The position numbers were made by a program, and so were the translations under genes. A stretch of 52,322 bases of DNA from Clostridia bacterium (GTDB lineage Bacteria > Bacillota_A > Clostridia > Lachnospirales > Cellulosilyticaceae), in assembly GCA_029239935.1 (NCBI GenBank), contig JARBTY010000005.1:1-52322 (forward strand). Reading direction: 5' to 3'. Below the pieces are notes generated by a model. That model saw only the letters and a program-made list of their open reading frames with translations, was not told where the DNA came from and did not search any database. This document shows, in pieces, positions 51,144 to 52,322 of this stretch. The stretch's first letter is position 1. The number at the start of each line of letters is the position of its first letter.

Positions 51144-52322
51144 GTGAGTCAGATAGAACAAAAAACGATTAATACCATTCGTGTACTTGCAGCAGAAGCA
51201 GTACAAAAAGCCAATTCAGGTCATCCAGGGTTACCACTAGGCTCAGCACCTATGGCTTATACACTCTGGGCAAATCACATGAACCACAATCCTAAAAATC
51301 CAACATGGAAAAACAGAGACCGCTTTGTCCTTTCAGCAGGCCATGGCTCAGCCCTCATCTACTCATTACTTCATGTATTTGACTATGGACTAACAAGAGA
51401 AGATCTTCAAAGTTTCAGACAAGAAGGAAGCCTTACCCCAGGACATCCTGAGTACGGTCACACCATTGGAGTAGAAACAACAACAGGTCCCCTTGGTCAA
51501 GGGATTGCCTCAGCAGTAGGTATGGCAATGGCAGAAAGCCATCTTGCCGAGCACTTTAATAAAGAAAGCTATGATATTGTAGATCACTACACTTATGCTT
51601 TAGTTGGCGATGGCTGCCTTATGGAAGGTATCTCCTATGAAGCAGCAGGTCTTGCTGGTACACTTAAACTTGGCAAGCTTATTGTTCTTTATGATTCAAA
51701 TAACATTACAATTGAGGGAGCAACAGATATTGCCTTTACTGAAAATGTAAGAGCAAGATTTGAAGCCCAAGGCTTTGAAACCTTTGTAGTAGAAGACGGC
51801 AATGATATCGATGTCATCTCTAAAGCCCTTGCAGCAGCAAAAGCTAACAAAGAAAAACCAAGCTTTATTGAAGTTAAAACAAAAATAGGCTATGGCTGTC
51901 CTAAAAAGCAAGGCAAAGCTGCGGCTCACGGTGAACCTCTAGGTGTTGATAATATTGCTGAGATGAGAACTTTCCTTGAGCATCATAATGAGGAATTCCA
52001 TGTAGAAGAGGCTGTTAAGGAACACATTGCAGACTTTATCACAGAAGCTTGTGCTAAAGAAGAAGCATGGAATAAACTTTTTGCATCTTATGCCCAGGCT
52101 TATCCTGAACTTGCAAAAGAGTGGGAAGCATGGCATACAGAAGATACAATCAGCTTAGATATTTATGAGAAATATACAGATACAACTAAGAAAATGGCAA
52201 CTCGTATTGCTTCTTTTGAAGTGATTAACCATATGGCAGATGTTGTGCCAAATATCATCGGTGGATCAGCAGACCTTGCCCCATCTACTAAGACTTATAT
52301 GAATGGTAAGGGCGACTATAGC
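51144..52322 (+). CDS. tkt: Transketolase, N-terminal part (cut by window end)
   Basis: The open frame from GTG at 51144, after AAGGAGG, runs to the last base (393 codons so far; full transketolases are about 660). It begins with the thiamine-diphosphate domain: SGHPGLPLGSAPMAYTLW (about 24-41), FVLSAGHGSALIYSLLH (about 62-78), TTGPLGQGI (about 113) and the cofactor motif VGDGCLMEGISYEAAGLAG through SNN (about 153-188). It moves two-carbon units in the non-oxidative pentose phosphate pathway. The middle domain starts with GGSADLAPS just before the cut. Confidence 0.95.
   Translation, partial: MSQIEQKTINTIRVLAAEAVQKANSGHPGLPLGSAPMAYTLWANHMNHNPKNPTWKNRDRFVLSAGHGSALIYSLLHVFDYGLTREDLQSFRQEGSLTPGHPEYGHTIGVETTTGPLGQGIASAVGMAMAESHLAEHFNKESYDIVDHYTYALVGDGCLMEGISYEAAGLAGTLKLGKLIVLYDSNNITIEGATDIAFTENVRARFEAQGFETFVVEDGNDIDVISKALAAAKANKEKPSFIEVKTKIGYGCPKKQGKAAAHGEPLGVDNIAEMRTFLEHHNEEFHVEEAVKEHIADFITEACAKEEAWNKLFASYAQAYPELAKEWEAWHTEDTISLDIYEKYTDTTKKMATRIASFEVINHMADVVPNIIGGSADLAPSTKTYMNGKGDYS

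Noticed and set aside
1..52322. tRNA, rRNA, CRISPR array, insertion sequence or prophage
   Set aside because: No cloverleaf, rRNA signature, spaced repeat array, transposase or phage structural gene was seen; the AP2-repeat protein alone does not show a mobile element.

Overview
The window is chromosomal DNA of a low-GC Firmicute, most likely a clostridial (Lachnospiraceae-like) anaerobe. The signs are AT-rich codon use, strong AGGAGG ribosome sites, frequent GTG/TTG starts, the order secY-adk-map-KOW gene-infA-rpmJ-rpsM-rpsK-rpsD-rpoA-rplQ-ecfA1-ecfA2-ecfT-truA-rplM-rpsI, zinc-type S14, S4 and L36, and CsaB-type cell-wall genes. A Cellulosilyticum-type lineage is possible but is only a guess. 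No rRNA, tRNA, CRISPR array, insertion sequence or prophage was seen.

Region 1 (1-14663): the distal S10/spc/alpha ribosomal superoperon, with protein export (secY), nucleotide metabolism (adk), N-terminal Met removal (map), initiation (infA), RNA polymerase alpha, an ECF transporter energising module, truA and rplM-rpsI. A consensus promoter lies before rpsM and a perfect TTGACA-17-TATAAT promoter plus hairpin leader lies before rplM.

Region 2 (14700-27315): cell-envelope polymer genes. Two LytR-CpsA-Psr (LCP) paralogues, each behind a promoter with TTACA repeats in 11-bp phase and no clear -35, flank dedA and a divergent nfo-SDR pair. The second LCP gene heads a tight run: a 941-residue secreted phosphodiester glycosidase-like protein, a small secreted protein, a DUF5693-type membrane protein, csaB (polysaccharide pyruvyltransferase) and a TagA/WecG glycosyltransferase. 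This fits building and anchoring a pyruvylated secondary wall polymer.

Region 3 (27316-35933): an MsmX/UgpC-type ATPase behind a structured leader, a CdaR/PucR-type regulator, then ftsE-ftsX-murein hydrolase activator-two S41 proteases-polytopic membrane protein. The first S41 protein has lost its catalytic Ser and Lys. The membrane protein seems to use an ATT start.

Region 4 (36002-43220): a complete-looking flavin-based extracellular electron transfer locus: membrane-fused NDH-2, two demethylmenaquinone genes, eetA- and eetB-like genes, a two-repeat flavin-accepting lipoprotein (PplA type) and ApbE. A sigma-A promoter with an overlapping imperfect inverted repeat precedes it.

Region 5 (43250-52322): AEC and PutP transporters, a divergent hxlR/flavoprotein pair with a candidate operator, a rhomboid-like protein without the GxSG motif, an orphan membrane protein, a degenerate PurK-like ATP-grasp protein, a protein with three AP2-like repeats and a decayed HNH core, and the 5' part of transketolase, cut by the window end.
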